Positions 16,728 through 25,803 of a stretch of DNA of 64,000 bases are shown in pieces (position 1 is the first letter of the stretch; each line of letters opens with the position of its first letter). The position numbers were made by a program, and so were the translations under genes. Origin of the DNA: SLHU01 sp009929975 (GTDB taxonomy: Bacteria > Bacillota > Clostridia > Saccharofermentanales > UBA5734); contig JAXGZQ010000001.1 in the NCBI GenBank assembly GCA_040776905.1, forward strand, positions 1,612,001-1,676,000. Reading direction: 5' to 3'. The notes beneath the pieces were generated by a model that was given only the letters and a program-made list of their open reading frames with translations, was not told where the DNA came from and ran no database searches.

Positions 16728-16758
16728 AGGATCAGATCAACAAAGCAGAGGTAACAGC

Positions 16759-17850
16759 ATGAAAATCAGACAAATCGAGAGCTTCTCCAACCGTCAGGTT
16801 TGCATTGTCCGGGTGACCAGCGATGATGGCGCGACCGGCTATGGACAGACCGCGCCGTTTGAGGCTGATCTGACACAGATCATTCTGCACCGTCAAGTCG
16901 CGCCGCTGGCGCTTGGCCGGGAAGATGATGATTTTTCACTGGCTGACAGCCTGATCGCGTCGCTGCACAAATTCAGCGGAACTTATGTGTGCCGGGCAGC
17001 CGCCGGTATTGACACCGCGCTGTGGGATCTCAAGGGCAGGCGGACCGGCCGGAGTGTCGCGTCGCTGCTGGGCGAGCCGCGTGAAAAAATCGGCATGTAT
17101 TATTCCAGCATGGTCCGGGACTGGCCGGTGGAGAAGGAAGCTGAACGGATGAGACAGCTGCGCGATGAGCGCGGATACCGTGCGTTCAAACTGCATGTCG
17201 GCGTCTGGAACAGTGAAGGCACTGATTACTGGCCTGGACGTACCGAGGCGATGCTCGAAGCAGCCGCGGCGGTCCTGGGTGATCAGGATGAACTGTATGT
17301 TGATCCCAACGGGGCGTTCGGCCATGACTGGTCCGTCCGGCTGCTGCCGCTGATGAAATCGTGCGGTGTCCGTATCCTCGAAGAGCCGCTGCCATTCTGG
17401 AAGATTCGTGAAACCGCCGCACTGCGTCAGGCAATGGCCGGATCCGATATCCTGATGGCCGGAGGTGAGCAGGACTATAATCCCAACGCCTGGGATTTGA
17501 TTCTTGATCTGCCGATGGCCGATATCATACAGCCGGATATCGGCTATATCGGAGGCTTTACCCGGGCGCTTGATGTAGCCAAACGGGCAGCCGCGCGTGG
17601 GATTTATACCACACCGCATACCTCGAACCGCTCCATGCTACTGCCGTTCGGACTCCATCTCATGGCGGCGATCGAAAAACCGTGGCCTTATCTTGAACAC
17701 GGAGTTGAAGAGGATCTGTGGACGGAGGAGCTGATGACGGAACCGCTGGCGGTGACGAATGGCTTTATTTCCGTTCCGCAGGGGCCGGGCTGGGGTGTTG
17801 AGATTTCGCCTGACTGGATGAAAAAAGCCTGTCATATGATCACGAAATAA
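16759..17850 (+). CDS. Mandelate racemase/enolase-superfamily sugar-acid dehydratase-like enzyme
   Basis: The 363-residue protein has the capping domain (MKIRQIESFSNRQ) and barrel of the enolase superfamily. Catalytic features are FKLHVG (KxH in place of the common KxK), metal ligands Asp in VDPNGAF, Glu in EEPLPFW and Glu in GGEQDYN, and the Asp/His dyad in QPDIGYIGG and TTPHTSN. This places it in the mandelate racemase subgroup, which mostly dehydrates or isomerises sugar acids via an enediolate. Substrate is not decidable. The ATG at 16759 has AGAGG at good spacing; longer in-frame starts lack it. It is followed after 31 bp by the branching enzyme gene. Confidence 0.88.
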   Translation: MKIRQIESFSNRQVCIVRVTSDDGATGYGQTAPFEADLTQIILHRQVAPLALGREDDDFSLADSLIASLHKFSGTYVCRAAAGIDTALWDLKGRRTGRSVASLLGEPREKIGMYYSSMVRDWPVEKEAERMRQLRDERGYRAFKLHVGVWNSEGTDYWPGRTEAMLEAAAAVLGDQDELYVDPNGAFGHDWSVRLLPLMKSCGVRILEEPLPFWKIRETAALRQAMAGSDILMAGGEQDYNPNAWDLILDLPMADIIQPDIGYIGGFTRALDVAKRAAARGIYTTPHTSNRSMLLPFGLHLMAAIEKPWPYLEHGVEEDLWTEELMTEPLAVTNGFISVPQGPGWGVEISPDWMKKACHMITK

Positions 17851-17881
17851 CCAGTTGCCAGTTTCAAGGCGAGGAGGGTTT

Positions 17882-19948
17882 ATGAACGATCATCGCAATC
17901 CCACAGCCGGTTCTCAGTCAGGATCACCTGATACCAACTGGCATCTGCTCGAGCTTGACCCGATGCTCCGTCCGTTTCAATCCGATATCGATCTCCGAAT
18001 GTCGCGGTATCACCAGGTCCGGCGGCAGCTGACCGGCGGATCTTTGGCGGACTGGGCGAACGGTCATCATTATTTTGGATTCCACCGCACAGCGTCAGGC
18101 TGGGTCTATCGTGAATGGGCACCGGCGGCCGATGCCCTTTATCTGTTCGGTGATTTCAACGGCTGGGATCGTCAGTCGCACCCTTTGAGACGGCTTGATC
18201 AAGGGGTCTGGGAACTTGAGCTTGACGGAGCGGAGACGCTGTCTCATCTGTCGCGTGTCAAGGTGATTGTGTCCCATTCGGGGCAGAGCAGGGACCGCAT
18301 CCCGCTTTATATCCACAAAATGGTACAGGACCCGGCTTCACATGATTTCAGCGGGCAGATCTGGCAGCCGGACCAGCCGTTCCAGTGGCAGCATGATAAG
18401 TTTCGGATCGTCGCTGAACAGGACCCGCTGATCTATGAATGCCATATCGGGATGGCCCAGGAAAAATACGGAATCGGAACCTATCGCGAATTCGCCGATC
18501 ATATTCTGCCGCGGATCAAGCGGCAGGGTTATCAGGCCGTTCAGATCATGGCGCTGATGGAGCATCCCTACTATGCGTCCTTCGGCTATCATGTTGCCGG
18601 CTATTTTGCCGCGTCATCATGGTTTGGTGATCCCGATGACCTGAAATATCTTGTTGACCGGGCGCATGAACTGGGCCTGGCGGTTCTGATGGATATTGTG
18701 CAGTCGCACGCGGTCAAAAATACGAGTGAGGGCATCAATGAGTTTGATGGTACGGCGGAGCAGTTTTTCCATTCCGGTGAACGCGGTAATCACCGCGCCT
18801 GGGATTCCAAAGTGTTCAACTATGGCCGGCATGAAGTCATTCATTTCCTGCTGTCCAGTATCAAGTACTGGCTGGAGGAATTTCATATCGACGGCTTCCG
18901 CTTTGATGGTGTGACCTCGATGATCTATCTTGACCATGGCCTGGGAACCGCGTTTGACCATTACAGCAAATATTTCAGTTTGAATACGGATATTGACGCG
19001 ATCACCTATCTGCAGCTGGCCAATGAGCTGATCAGGGAACTGAGGCCGGATTCCTGGAGCATCGCTGAAGATATGAGCGGGATGCCGGGTATGTGCCTGC
19101 CGATCGCTGATGGCGGGATCGGTTTTGATTTCCGGCTTTCCATGGGTGTGCCTGACTTTTGGGTGCGGACTCTGCAGAAAAGTGATGATGACTGGTCGAT
19201 CAATGAGATGTGGTATGAACTGACCACGAGCCGGCCGGGAGAGAAGCGAATTACTTATGTTGAATCACATGACCAGGCGCTCGTTGGTGACAAAACCTTG
19301 ATTTTCCGGATGGCTGACCAGGAAATGTACTGGCATATGAACCGTGACAGCCACAACCTGCAGATTGACCGGGCCATCGCGCTGCACAAGATGATCCGGC
19401 TGGTCACGCTGACCTCCGGTGCCGAAGGCTATCTCAACTTCATGGGCAATGAGTTCGGCCATCCGGAATGGATTGACTTCCCCCGTGAAGGCAATCAGTG
19501 GAGTTTCCACTACTGCCGCCGACAGTGGAGTCTGGCTGACCGGGACGATCTGCGATACAGCGATCTCAACCGTTTTGACCAGGCGATGCTCGATGTGTTC
19601 AGCCGGGCGCGTCTGGCCGGTCATACCGCGCGGCATTTAGCGGCAGACCAGAATGGCAAGATTTTGGTCTATGAGCATGATGACCTTGTGTTTGTCTATA
19701 ACTTCCACCCCACCTGGTCGCGCCCCGACCTGTTTCTGCCGGTCAACCGTCCCGGCCGCTATCGTGTGGTTTTCGATACCGATGAACTGCGCTTTGGCGG
19801 ACAGGCGCGGATCGACCACCAGATCGACTATATCTGCCACCCGGCGGTTGATTCGCCTGGTGAGGAATCCGGGGACGAAAAAAAGCGATCCGGCTTCAGT
19901 GTATATCTGCCTTGCCGGACCGCTCTTATCTTACAGCGCCAAAGCTGA
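17882..19948 (+). CDS. 1,4-alpha-glucan branching enzyme of the eukaryote-like GH13_8 type
   Basis: The 688-residue enzyme has an N-terminal CBM48-like domain (YLFGDFNGWDR), a GH13 barrel with the conserved sites DGFRFDGVTSM (nucleophile Asp 342), SIAEDMSG (Glu 396) and ESHDQ, and a C-terminal beta domain. The sequence style (GIGTYREF, HPYYASFGYHV, FMGNEFGHPEW) is that of eukaryotic-type branching enzymes rather than common bacterial GlgB. It transfers alpha-1,4 chains to alpha-1,6 positions in glycogen. The start ATG at 17882 follows AGGAGG. No other glycogen gene is adjacent. Its stop abuts the stop of the convergent dehydrogenase gene (TGATCA). Confidence 0.92.
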   Translation: MNDHRNPTAGSQSGSPDTNWHLLELDPMLRPFQSDIDLRMSRYHQVRRQLTGGSLADWANGHHYFGFHRTASGWVYREWAPAADALYLFGDFNGWDRQSHPLRRLDQGVWELELDGAETLSHLSRVKVIVSHSGQSRDRIPLYIHKMVQDPASHDFSGQIWQPDQPFQWQHDKFRIVAEQDPLIYECHIGMAQEKYGIGTYREFADHILPRIKRQGYQAVQIMALMEHPYYASFGYHVAGYFAASSWFGDPDDLKYLVDRAHELGLAVLMDIVQSHAVKNTSEGINEFDGTAEQFFHSGERGNHRAWDSKVFNYGRHEVIHFLLSSIKYWLEEFHIDGFRFDGVTSMIYLDHGLGTAFDHYSKYFSLNTDIDAITYLQLANELIRELRPDSWSIAEDMSGMPGMCLPIADGGIGFDFRLSMGVPDFWVRTLQKSDDDWSINEMWYELTTSRPGEKRITYVESHDQALVGDKTLIFRMADQEMYWHMNRDSHNLQIDRAIALHKMIRLVTLTSGAEGYLNFMGNEFGHPEWIDFPREGNQWSFHYCRRQWSLADRDDLRYSDLNRFDQAMLDVFSRARLAGHTARHLAADQNGKILVYEHDDLVFVYNFHPTWSRPDLFLPVNRPGRYRVVFDTDELRFGGQARIDHQIDYICHPAVDSPGEESGDEKKRSGFSVYLPCRTALILQRQS

Positions 19949-20941
19949 TCAGGTATCTCTGAACGTTCGGTAGCCAGTGGAAAAATCCACGATATTGCGT
20001 AATGTCTCACCGGAGTACCAGTGCTGCAAATTGCGGGCCGCGATCTCAATGATGCGGTTTCCGGTCTCAGCGAGATGGAATCCGCCGGATACATGAGGTG
20101 TGATCAGCGCGTTCGGCTGCCGCCACAGTGGATGTTCCGGCGGCAGCGGTTCGGGTTCCGTGACATCGAGACCGGCACCGGCAAGATGTCCCTGCGCGAG
20201 AACATCACAAAGCTCGGAGGAATCAATCGCGGATCCCCGGCCGACATTGAGCAGCACAGAGCCCGCTTTCATCCTGAGCAGACGTTCGCGGTCGAATAGC
20301 CCGCGTGTTTCCTGATTCTCCGGCAGTGCCAGGGCGACAATATCCGCACGGGGCAAAACCTCATCCAGCTGATGCGGAAGGTATTGCTCGTCGAGCAAGT
20401 CGGACCGGCTGGACTGGTGACGGCGGATGCCGATCACGTGGCTGCCCAGCGCTTTCATTTTCGCGGCGAACGCGCTGCCGATATCACCGAAGCCGACAAT
20501 CAGGGTCGTTGTTCCCTCGATTTTGGTGACCGCCCCCGCGTCCTGCCAGTGACCGTCAAACTGCTGGTCCCGGTACAAATGGAGTTTTTTTAGCAGGGAG
20601 AAGACCATTCCGACCATGTGCTCGGATATCGCCAGACCGTATGCACCTGACGCGTTGGTCAGGATTACCTGACGCGGATAATCGCTGAACTCGACGTATC
20701 GGTTGGCACCGGCCGTGTACAACTGCAGCCATTGCAGCCGCTTGAGACCGGGCAGGAGCCGGGGCGGCGGAAATCCGATAATCGCGTCTGCCTCGGCCAG
20801 AAGCTGCCCGGCTTCCGCTGAGTCATAGAAGGATGTTTCATCACGAAAAATGAAACGGCTGTGGGGGGATGCCGATTCAAGCCGCTGTTTCTGGGCGGAT
20901 GTGACCGGCATGACCACCAGGATATTATTCAATTCACTCAT
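19949..20941 (-). CDS. D-isomer-specific 2-hydroxyacid dehydrogenase
   Basis: The 330-residue protein has the NAD-binding motif VGFGDIGSAFAAKM and catalytic residues Arg in NVGRGSAID, Glu in DVTEPEPLP and His in TPHVSGG. It interconverts a 2-hydroxyacid and a 2-ketoacid; the family includes glyoxylate, hydroxypyruvate and phosphoglycerate dehydrogenases. The ATG at 20939-20941 is preferred to the TTG two codons earlier, although the Shine-Dalgarno is weak. It follows the aldo/keto reductase gene by 52 bases on the same strand and abuts the branching-enzyme stop. Confidence 0.9.
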   Translation of the reverse strand: MSELNNILVVMPVTSAQKQRLESASPHSRFIFRDETSFYDSAEAGQLLAEADAIIGFPPPRLLPGLKRLQWLQLYTAGANRYVEFSDYPRQVILTNASGAYGLAISEHMVGMVFSLLKKLHLYRDQQFDGHWQDAGAVTKIEGTTTLIVGFGDIGSAFAAKMKALGSHVIGIRRHQSSRSDLLDEQYLPHQLDEVLPRADIVALALPENQETRGLFDRERLLRMKAGSVLLNVGRGSAIDSSELCDVLAQGHLAGAGLDVTEPEPLPPEHPLWRQPNALITPHVSGGFHLAETGNRIIEIAARNLQHWYSGETLRNIVDFSTGYRTFRDT

Positions 20942-20993
20942 AATCAATCGCGGATGGCCGCAGCCGATCTCCGCTGTCTCCTCTCAGAATCAC

Positions 20994-21851
20994 TCAAAAG
21001 GGAACCTTGTCCGGATCGGCTGCTTCACCGCAGCAGCCCTTGAGATTGGTGATCAGGTCCATGTCGGCATCATTCAGTTCAAAATCAAAGACATCGCCAT
21101 TTGCGCGGATACGCTCAGGCGTAACTGATTTCGGCAGGGGCAGGTAGCCTCTCTGCAGGCTCCAGCGCAACGCGATCTGCGCGATGCTCTTATTGTATTT
21201 GGCGGCCAGATCCTGCATGGCTTCAACGCTGAAGATCTTGCCGGTCCCGAGAGGGCTGTACGCTTCCAGCAGAATATCATGCCGGCGGCTGACTTCAACG
21301 ACCTTATCCTGGGTTTCACCCGGACAGAGTTTGATTTGATTGACCATCGGCTTGATTGTCGCGGTCTTGAGCAGGGCCTCAATGTGATGGGGCATGAAAT
21401 TGCTCAGTCCGATCGACCGAATGCGGCCTGCCCGGTACAATTCCTCAAACGCGCGCCATGTTTCAGCGTTGACGGCCTCCCAGTTGTCACGGTATTTGAC
21501 CGGAGCCGGCCAATGGATCAGATACAGGTCGAGGACATCCAGACCGAGGTTTTTCATCGTCTGCTCGAATGATTCCATCGTCTCTTCATATCCGTGCATG
21601 TTGTTCGGCAGCTTGCTGGTGATAAACAGTTCATCACGCGGAACCCCGCTGTCTCTGACGGCGCGGCCAACGCTCTCCTCATTGCCGTACCCGGATGCTG
21701 TATCAATATGGCGGTAGCCGGCGGCAATCGCCTCCCGCACGGCTTGGTAAGCCGTATCACCATTTTCAACCTGCCAGGTACCAAACCCGATACAGGGAAT
21801 GTTGACGCCATTGTTGAGGGTCATCGTATCACTGAGATTTTTGTAGTTCAT
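20994..21851 (-). CDS. Aldo/keto reductase (2,5-diketogluconate reductase-like)
   Basis: The 285-residue protein has the full catalytic tetrad: Asp in HIDTASGYG, Tyr in the same motif, Lys in FITSKLPNN and His in LYLIHWPAP. The C-terminal NADPH-binding region reads LPKSVTPERIRAN. It reduces aldehydes or ketones of small or sugar-derived substrates. The ATG at 21849-21851 follows GGAGGAA at ideal spacing; the longer in-frame extension is rejected. Gene order suggests co-transcription with the 2-hydroxyacid dehydrogenase. Confidence 0.92.
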   Translation of the reverse strand: MNYKNLSDTMTLNNGVNIPCIGFGTWQVENGDTAYQAVREAIAAGYRHIDTASGYGNEESVGRAVRDSGVPRDELFITSKLPNNMHGYEETMESFEQTMKNLGLDVLDLYLIHWPAPVKYRDNWEAVNAETWRAFEELYRAGRIRSIGLSNFMPHHIEALLKTATIKPMVNQIKLCPGETQDKVVEVSRRHDILLEAYSPLGTGKIFSVEAMQDLAAKYNKSIAQIALRWSLQRGYLPLPKSVTPERIRANGDVFDFELNDADMDLITNLKGCCGEAADPDKVPF

Positions 21852-21958
21852 GTCAATTCCTCCTCGTTTTTTCATATCACTGATAAGTCTAGCACAGTCA
21901 GAAAAGACTGCCGCATCATGTGTTACGGCATCGAACCGAAACAACCGCCGTGATGTGA

Positions 21959-21964
21959 TAAAAT
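21959..21964 (+). promoter_or_regulatory. Extended -10 of the M24 peptidase gene
   Basis: TGA followed by TAAAAT, 41 bases before the ATG at 22006. No clear -35. The pattern matches other extended -10 sites in the window. Confidence 0.35.
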
Positions 21965-22005
21965 GATGGCTGATTGATCGGACACAGCAAACGGGGAGAA
22001 CAGAT

Positions 22006-23211
22006 ATGGATCAGAACACAAGACAACATCAGCTGGCGCTGCGTCAGCAGCGGCTTCTGGAGATGGCGGGCGCCCGGCCGGGCGGATTTGATACAATCCT
22101 GATCATCGGCAAAGTCAACCAGTATTACCTGACCGGAACCATGCAGGACGCGCTGCTGGTGCTGCGCGGCAATGGTGATGTGACACTCTATGTGCGCAAA
22201 AGTTTCCAACGTGCCCGGTTCGAGTCCCCGCTTGCAACGATCCGGCCGATGAAAAGCTACCGGGACCTGCTGGCCGATCTGCCGGCGGATCTCGGTCGGG
22301 TTCTGGCTGATACGCAGACCATGCCGGTGGCCGCGCTGGACCGGCTGCGCCGGCACTTTAGTTTTACAAGCCTTGATTCAGCGGATGCTCTGCTGCTTGA
22401 GCTGCGTGCGGTCAAGGACGAGCAGGAAATCAGCCTGATTCGCGAATCTGGACGCCGGCACGGCATCATGATGCGGGAAACACTCCCCTCACTGCTGCAG
22501 ACCGGTATGAGTGAAGCCGATCTGCAGGCTGACCTGTACCGGGCGATGGTTCGCTCCGGGTATCAGGGCGTTTCGCGTTTCGCGATGTTTGATACCGATG
22601 TCATCCTTGGCCAACTGGGCTTTTCTGAAAATTCATTGGTATCAACCAGCTTTGACGGGCCGGGTGGTATGCGCGGCCAGTCCGCGGCGGTACCGATGCT
22701 CGGCAGCCGGGAGCGTCTGCTGCGGCAGGGCGATCTGGTTTTTGTGGATACCGGGTATGGAATCGACGGTTATCACAGCGATAAGACGCAGGTTTACGCG
22801 TTTGATCATGAACCGACAAAGGAGGCTGCTGCCATTCATGACATCTGCCGGGACCTGTTGCGGCAGACCGCAGCCCTGTTGAAACCGGGCGCGGTTCCGG
22901 ACATGATCTACCAGACCGTGACGCGGCAGCTGCCGCCACATCTGGCCGGTTCGTTCATGGGTCCGGCAGGTGAACAGGTCCGTTTCCTCGGCCACGGTGT
23001 CGGCCTGCAGATTGATGAATGGCCGATCATCGCACCGCGCCGGCATGAGCCGCTGGAGGCGGGAATGGTGATCGCCATTGAACCAAAATGCGCCGTGCCG
23101 GGATACGGGATGGTCGGTGTCGAGGAAACCTATCTGCTGACGGATGACGGTGCGGTTTGCCTGACCGGCGGGGATCAGCCGATCATACCGGTTTTTCCGG
23201 CAGGCCGATGA
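22006..23211 (+). CDS. M24 family metallopeptidase (Xaa-Pro aminopeptidase-like)
   Basis: The 401-residue protein has an N-terminal creatinase-like domain and a C-terminal pita-bread domain. The five metal ligands can be seen: Asp in FVDTGYGID, Asp in YHSDKTQVY, His in FLGHGVGLQ, Glu in AIEPKCAVPG and Glu in VEETYLLT. It would cleave X-Pro peptide bonds in the cytoplasm with two Mn or Co ions. GGGGAGAA precedes the ATG. Its 3' end overlaps the convergent DUF1858 gene by 29 bp. Confidence 0.9.
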   Translation: MDQNTRQHQLALRQQRLLEMAGARPGGFDTILIIGKVNQYYLTGTMQDALLVLRGNGDVTLYVRKSFQRARFESPLATIRPMKSYRDLLADLPADLGRVLADTQTMPVAALDRLRRHFSFTSLDSADALLLELRAVKDEQEISLIRESGRRHGIMMRETLPSLLQTGMSEADLQADLYRAMVRSGYQGVSRFAMFDTDVILGQLGFSENSLVSTSFDGPGGMRGQSAAVPMLGSRERLLRQGDLVFVDTGYGIDGYHSDKTQVYAFDHEPTKEAAAIHDICRDLLRQTAALLKPGAVPDMIYQTVTRQLPPHLAGSFMGPAGEQVRFLGHGVGLQIDEWPIIAPRRHEPLEAGMVIAIEPKCAVPGYGMVGVEETYLLTDDGAVCLTGGDQPIIPVFPAGR

Positions 23212-23443
23212 CCATATAGCCGGCGGATTCAAAAACAGCGACAATACCAGCAAGTTCGATTTTTTTCAGTTGCGCGCCCTTGATGATGGTCATGAACCGC
23301 CCGGCCGTATTGAGCATGCCCGGTTTGACGATGTCAGAAAAACCCAGCTGCTGCATCAGCGGGATAATGTCAGGGTATCGGGCCGACAGTTCGTGAACCG
23401 TCAGGCGAAGATCGATCTGTGGCTGCGTGCTCAGTTGATTCAC
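23183..23443 (-). CDS. DUF1858-domain small protein
   Basis: The 86-residue protein matches the DUF1858 pattern: LTVHELSARYPDIIPLMQQLGF, then DIVKPGMLNTAGRFMTI. The family forms a small helical bundle and often sits next to DUF438 or hybrid-cluster and hydroxylamine reductase domains; the Cys motif found in some members is absent here. Function unknown. It ends inside the 3' end of the M24 gene on the other strand. Confidence 0.7.
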   Translation of the reverse strand: MNQLSTQPQIDLRLTVHELSARYPDIIPLMQQLGFSDIVKPGMLNTAGRFMTIIKGAQLKKIELAGIVAVFESAGYMVIGLPEKPV

Positions 23444-23620
23444 CTCACTCTCTTGACTGTCCGCATCAGATAAAATGATCGCGTCCAGCCGTTAAAATCA
23501 TCTCATTTACATGGTATGATAATGATTGCATGGCTGACTGCCGTATCCGGTGTTTCATTTTATTTTTGTTTCGACCGGCAGCAGTTTCCGCGCAGACTGA
23601 ATCTGACGGGAGGCACATCG

Positions 23621-24802
23621 ATGACGATCACCGGAAATCTGCTGCTGAATCTCTATTCAATCGTGATTCTCTTTGTGATCGGCGTTCATCAGTCGCGTAT
23701 CCGTCATATGACAGATCCAGGCGACCGGCTATACTACGCGATCATCCGTATCAATATGGTGATGCTTGTCGCTGACATTCTTGGACGCCTGGACGGCACC
23801 GCCCATCCGCTGTATCCGGTCCTGAACTCTACCGGCAACTTTTTGGCCTATCTTCTCAACCCGGTGATGCCGATCATCTGGTTTTTATATGTTCATTATC
23901 AGATAAAACCAAGTTCACTGCATCTGAAGCGGCTGGCCCGCCCGTTCCTGCTTTTCCAGGCGGTTTTCATGCTGGTTGTCATCGCGAACCTGCTGACCGG
24001 CTGGTTTTATTCGATTGACAGCAGCAATATCTATCGGCGCGGTCCATTATTTATCATCCCTGTACTGATTCCTCTGTTGATTCTCCTGATTGCCTCCGGG
24101 GTCATCGTGGTCAACCGAAAATCGCTGCAGCCAGGCCTGGCCGGACCGATGCTCCTGTTTATCCTGCCGCCGGTTGCCGGCATTGTTTTGCAGGCCATTT
24201 TCTACGGCTACTCTTTGATCCTGATCGGGTCAACGCTCTCCATTTTAATTGTATTTCTTCATGTACAGAAAAAAGCGATTCATACAGATTACCTGACCGG
24301 TGTCAACAACCGGCTGCGGCTGCAGTTCAGTCTGCAGGACCGGATCTCGGACAGCGATGAGGACCAGAGTTTTTCCGCGATTTTGCTGGACGTGGATAAT
24401 TTCAAACAGATCAACGACCGGTTCGGACATCCTGTCGGCGACATGGCCTTGCGCGACGCAGCCGATCTGCTGCGGCAATGTGTGAGACCGCGTGATTTTG
24501 TTGCCCGCTATGGCGGAGATGAGTTTTTTTTGATTCTGGATGTCAGAGATGCTGCCGGACTGGAACGGATTGTTGAACGGATCCGACAGAAACTGACTGA
24601 TTTCAACCGCAGCGGGGATCGGGTCTATGACCTTGGTTTCAGCATGGGGTACGCGGTTTATGATCCTGCCTCCGGTATGGATGTCAAGACATATCAGCAG
24701 ATGCTCGATCAGAGAATGTATGAGGACAAGGAATCGCGGCGCGCCGCTGCCAGACCGATGGAAACGAAGACAAAAAAGGAGCCCTCAATTTTATGCCTGT
24801 GA
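23621..24802 (+). CDS. Membrane diguanylate cyclase (GGDEF)
   Basis: The 393-residue protein has six to seven N-terminal transmembrane segments (residues about 5-225) and a C-terminal GGDEF domain. The active-site motif GGDEF is intact at about residues 298-302, and an inhibitory RxxD site (RPRD) stands exactly five residues before it, so it should make c-di-GMP with product feedback. The ATG at 23621 with GGGAGG upstream is preferred to the longer ATG at 23516. Its end overlaps the YitT gene by 10 bp. No EAL or PilZ protein is seen in the window. Confidence 0.88.
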   Translation: MTITGNLLLNLYSIVILFVIGVHQSRIRHMTDPGDRLYYAIIRINMVMLVADILGRLDGTAHPLYPVLNSTGNFLAYLLNPVMPIIWFLYVHYQIKPSSLHLKRLARPFLLFQAVFMLVVIANLLTGWFYSIDSSNIYRRGPLFIIPVLIPLLILLIASGVIVVNRKSLQPGLAGPMLLFILPPVAGIVLQAIFYGYSLILIGSTLSILIVFLHVQKKAIHTDYLTGVNNRLRLQFSLQDRISDSDEDQSFSAILLDVDNFKQINDRFGHPVGDMALRDAADLLRQCVRPRDFVARYGGDEFFLILDVRDAAGLERIVERIRQKLTDFNRSGDRVYDLGFSMGYAVYDPASGMDVKTYQQMLDQRMYEDKESRRAAARPMETKTKKEPSILCL

Positions 24803-25743
24803 AACTTCACGCCTCGCTCAGCCAGTCACGCTGGTATACCCATATCCGCGACGCGCTGCTCCTGTTGATCGGTGGGCTGATCACCGCCTTTGCGGTCAAT
24901 GTTTTTTATGTGCCGATCCGCCTGACCATGGGTGGTGTTTCCGGTATTGTCTCGATTATCTACCAGCTGACCGGGCGCGGTGACCTGCTGCCGTTCGGTG
25001 TCCTGTTCATTCTCATCAATATCCCGCTGCTGATCCTCGGTTATTTTGTGATCAGCCTTGATTTTGTCTGGCGCAGTGTCGTCGGTACGCTGGTCTATTC
25101 TGTGATCATTGACTTGACCGAACCATGGATGGCCGGCTGGTACAGTCGTTACATGATGGTTCCGCTGGAGACCGGCGGGCCTGATCCGCTCTTGTACAGC
25201 CTGTTCGGCGGCATTCTCTATGGTGTCGGCCTCGGTATGATTTTCCGTGGCGGATTTACCACCGGGGGAACCGATATCCTGGCGATTTTGTTTCGGAAGA
25301 AGATCAAGGTGCTCAGCGTCGGCCAGTTTCTCATGGTCCTGGACGCCCTGATCGTCATCGCGTCAGCGATTGCCTACCGCAACGGTCCGGATCCGAGTTT
25401 TCTACTGGCCATGTATTCATTCATTGCCATGTACCTGACCGCGAAAAGCATCGATATTCTGCTGGAAGGGTTTGATTATTGCCGGACCGCGTATATTATC
25501 TCTGACAAAAGCGATGAAATCGCCCAGGAGATCATGACCAGGCTGGATCGCGGTGTGACCTCGCTGAACGGACGCGGCATGTATACCCGGCAGGACAAGA
25601 ATGTCCTGCTCTGTGTCCTGTCACGCAAACAAGTTCCAGATATCAAGACGATCGTCTCAGCCATCGATCCGGATGCTTTTGTGATCGTCGTTGAAGCGCG
25701 CGAGGTGCTGGGCGAAGGGTTCGGCGGCGGCCATTCGTTCTGA
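24793..25743 (+). CDS. YitT-family membrane protein (DUF161/DUF2179)
   Basis: The 316-residue protein has about five transmembrane helices over residues 18-210 with conserved LLIGGLITAFAVNVFYVP and MIFRGGFTTGGTDILA. A cytosolic DUF2179 domain follows (YIISDKSDEIAQEIMTRLDRGVT, then VVEAREVLGEGF). Such proteins are common in Bacillota; transport role is suspected but not shown. It starts inside the diguanylate cyclase gene, so the two are translationally coupled. Confidence 0.9.
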   Translation: MPVKLHASLSQSRWYTHIRDALLLLIGGLITAFAVNVFYVPIRLTMGGVSGIVSIIYQLTGRGDLLPFGVLFILINIPLLILGYFVISLDFVWRSVVGTLVYSVIIDLTEPWMAGWYSRYMMVPLETGGPDPLLYSLFGGILYGVGLGMIFRGGFTTGGTDILAILFRKKIKVLSVGQFLMVLDALIVIASAIAYRNGPDPSFLLAMYSFIAMYLTAKSIDILLEGFDYCRTAYIISDKSDEIAQEIMTRLDRGVTSLNGRGMYTRQDKNVLLCVLSRKQVPDIKTIVSAIDPDAFVIVVEAREVLGEGFGGGHSF

Positions 25744-25803
25744 TTCAGTTGCCCGGCGGTCCTGGCGGGGGCTGCTGAACGATATAACCAGGAGGACAGA
25801 GAA

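Noticed and set aside
23516..23620. N-terminal extension of the diguanylate cyclase from ATG 23516
   Set aside because: The ATG at 23621 has GGGAGG and starts a normal membrane domain; the extension has no ribosome binding site.
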